NCBI GenBank assembly: GCA_934454745.1
Contig: CAKSGP010000088.1
Span: 1-6,366 of the forward strand
Length of the DNA stretch: 6,366 nt
Source of the DNA: an uncultured Clostridia bacterium
Lineage (GTDB): Bacteria; Bacillota; Clostridia; UBA1381
Direction of reading: 5' to 3'
Each line of letters starts with the position of its first letter. Positions within the stretch are counted from its first letter, which is position 1. Shown piece after piece: positions 5,323-6,366 of the stretch. The notes under the pieces were generated by a model. The model saw only the letters and a list, made by a program, of their open reading frames with translations. It was not told where the DNA came from and ran no database searches. A program made the translations under genes and the position numbers.

Positions 5323-6174
5323 TTATTTAGCCATACAGATTTTTATTCTGTGGCGAACAAGAGCTGTAACAGCATCTCTTCCCAAAGCACCATATTTTTT
5401 GGGGTCGTAAACAGATGAATCTTGTTGAATGCAGGCTTTAACCGCTTCAGAATATGCAACTCTGAGCTCTGTAGCAAAATTGACTTTGCATATACCAAGC
5501 GAAATTGCTTTTGTAATATCCTCATCCGGCACTCCTGAAGAGCCGTGAAGAACAAGCGGGACAGAGACCTTACTGCTGATTTCTGCAAGCCTTTCAAATT
5601 CCAGCTTGGGAGTACCTTTATAGAATCCATGCGCGGTTCCTATGGCAACCGCTAATGAGTCGATGCCGCTTTCTTCAACAAATTGAACTGCCTCCATAGG
5701 ATTAGTACAAGTGTCATCGCCATCTTTAACTTCAATATCATCTTCTTTTCCGCCAAGCTTTCCAAGCTCAGCTTCAACACTGGGGCAGAGCGGATATGTC
5801 TTTGCCATTTCAACAATCTTTCTTGAAAGTTGAATATTTTGTTCTAAAGGCAATTTCGAGCCGTCTATCATAAGAGATGTATAACCGTCATTTGCAGCCT
5901 TTTGGCAAAGCTCGACGCTGTTTCCGTGATCAAGATGAATTGCAACCGGAACAAAAGTTTTTTCGGCAACAGCTTTTGCCATGGCACAATAAAGAGATGT
6001 ATCTGCATACTTAAGTGTAGATGGTGTTGTTTGAAGAATAACAGGAGCATTTTCTGCTTCTGCCGCAGCTATAACAGCTTGAATCATTTCCATATTTTCA
6101 ACATTGAAAGCACCAACAGCATAATGCTTTTTTTGAGCATCCAAAAGGAGCTCTTTGGAACAGACGAGTGGCAT
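5323..6174 (-). CDS. gatY: Class II ketose-bisphosphate aldolase, GatY/KbaY type
   Basis: This is a complete 283-residue class II (zinc-dependent) aldolase (E. coli GatY is 284 aa). It should split tagatose-1,6-bisphosphate to dihydroxyacetone phosphate and glyceraldehyde-3-phosphate in the cytoplasm. Visible in order are GAFNVENMEMIQAV near residues 21-34, HLDHG with the catalytic D82 and zinc ligand H83, MIDGSKLP at 102-109, SVEAELGKLGGKEDD at 132-146, AIGTAHGFYKG with zinc ligand H182, and VLHGSSG with zinc ligand H210. KVNFATEL near 230-237 has Ala where fructose-bisphosphate aldolases usually have Asp or Asn (N-x-[DN]-T-[DE]), which favours the tagatose-type subfamily. The AGGAGG Shine-Dalgarno (6183-6188) is 8 nt from the ATG. 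The upstream partial gene ends 15 nt before the start and gatZ follows, so this is one operon. A fructose-bisphosphate activity cannot be ruled out, but the adjacent GatZ partner strongly favours tagatose-bisphosphate. Confidence 0.93.
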   Translation of the reverse strand: MPLVCSKELLLDAQKKHYAVGAFNVENMEMIQAVIAAAEAENAPVILQTTPSTLKYADTSLYCAMAKAVAEKTFVPVAIHLDHGNSVELCQKAANDGYTSLMIDGSKLPLEQNIQLSRKIVEMAKTYPLCPSVEAELGKLGGKEDDIEVKDGDDTCTNPMEAVQFVEESGIDSLAVAIGTAHGFYKGTPKLEFERLAEISSKVSVPLVLHGSSGVPDEDITKAISLGICKVNFATELRVAYSEAVKACIQQDSSVYDPKKYGALGRDAVTALVRHRIKICMAK

Positions 6175-6189
6175 AATTCGTTCCTCCTC

Positions 6190-6366
6190 TTACTTAAGAA
6201 TAATAAATGCATCCAATCCTTGCGGAGCATCAGGATTGCCGCCCATATTAACAGACTTGGTCAAGGATGTCATCTGGGAAAGGTAAATGAATGGAATACC
6301 CCATGCGGCAAATTTTTCAATTCCGTCTATCTGAATGTGTGCTGTTGCATTGTAGATATTATCTTT
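6190..6366 (-). CDS. Unrecognised protein, C-terminal 58 codons (cut by window edge)
   Basis: The frame is open from the window edge to a TAA at 6190-6192. The last residues include IQIDGIEKFAAWGIPFIYLS, then NMGGNPDAPQGLDAFIILK at the very end. Codon use and the tight 15-nt spacing to gatY, with the gatY Shine-Dalgarno just past this stop, say it is a real gene of the same operon. I recognise no domain in this piece; it has no obvious membrane segment or catalytic motif. By position it could be a sugar-processing enzyme or binding protein upstream of the aldolase, but that is inference only. The 5' part outside the window would decide. Confidence 0.75.
   Translation of the reverse strand, partial: KDNIYNATAHIQIDGIEKFAAWGIPFIYLSQMTSLTKSVNMGGNPDAPQGLDAFIILK

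Noticed and set aside
5343..5630. Second minus-strand frame inside gatY (95 codons)
   Set aside because: It overlaps gatY in another frame and has no ribosome site or recognisable motif.

Overview
The base composition is low-GC, the Shine-Dalgarno sites are strong (AGGAGG, GAGGAG, AGAGGA), and the proteins read as clostridial-type Firmicutes. A gut Clostridia member related to Ruminococcus/Oscillospiraceae or Lachnospiraceae is my inference from sequence feel; no species is claimed. All protein genes lie on the minus strand. The only plus-strand genes are two tRNAs.

Right-to-left (direction of minus transcription), 6366-3982 is a sugar-catabolic operon. It holds the C-terminal 58 codons of an unrecognised protein, then a class II ketose-bisphosphate aldolase of the GatY/KbaY type, then a GatZ/KbaZ-type partner subunit. 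The two subunits together should make a tagatose-1,6-bisphosphate aldolase, giving DHAP and glyceraldehyde-3-phosphate at the end of galactitol, galactosamine or tagatose breakdown. The GatZ start is reassigned here to a GTG at 5283, because a perfect GAGGAG sits in front of it and would lie inside the longer ATG-start reading.

3981-2503 is a decayed accessory patch. Immediately after the gatZ stop come fragments of an unrecognised reading frame split over three frames. These run into the C-terminal part of a DUF4143-family ATP-binding protein that has lost its 5' part and, apparently, the short segment holding the family's E-x-K motif. A rho-independent terminator at 3287-3308 closes this stretch. 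Beyond it is a roughly 200-codon frame of unknown function with no convincing start, which looks 5'-truncated and ends at a 15-bp hairpin.

2225-2502 (plus strand) is a compact two-tRNA operon: a consensus extended -10 promoter, tRNA-Ser(CGA), tRNA-Pro(CGG) 5 nt later, and a terminator. Both tRNAs carry C34 anticodons that read only G-ending codons (UCG, CCG).

2185-1 (minus strand) is the leucine-biosynthesis cluster leuC-leuD-leuB (leuB is cut by the window edge). Its promoter is also extended -10 and lies back to back with the tRNA promoter across about 40 bp of A/T-rich DNA. The predicted leader is only about 38 nt, so there is no room for a T-box or peptide attenuator in front of leuC. 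leuC and leuD are 2 nt apart; leuD and leuB are separated by 100 nt that contain a striking compound stem-loop. The products convert 2-isopropylmalate to 3-isopropylmalate (LeuCD) and oxidise it (LeuB). leuA is not in view.

I found no convincing new defence or mobile system. The most unusual items are the pseudogene scar, the C34 tRNA mini-operon, the leuD-leuB stem-loop and the unrecognised gene heading the aldolase operon.
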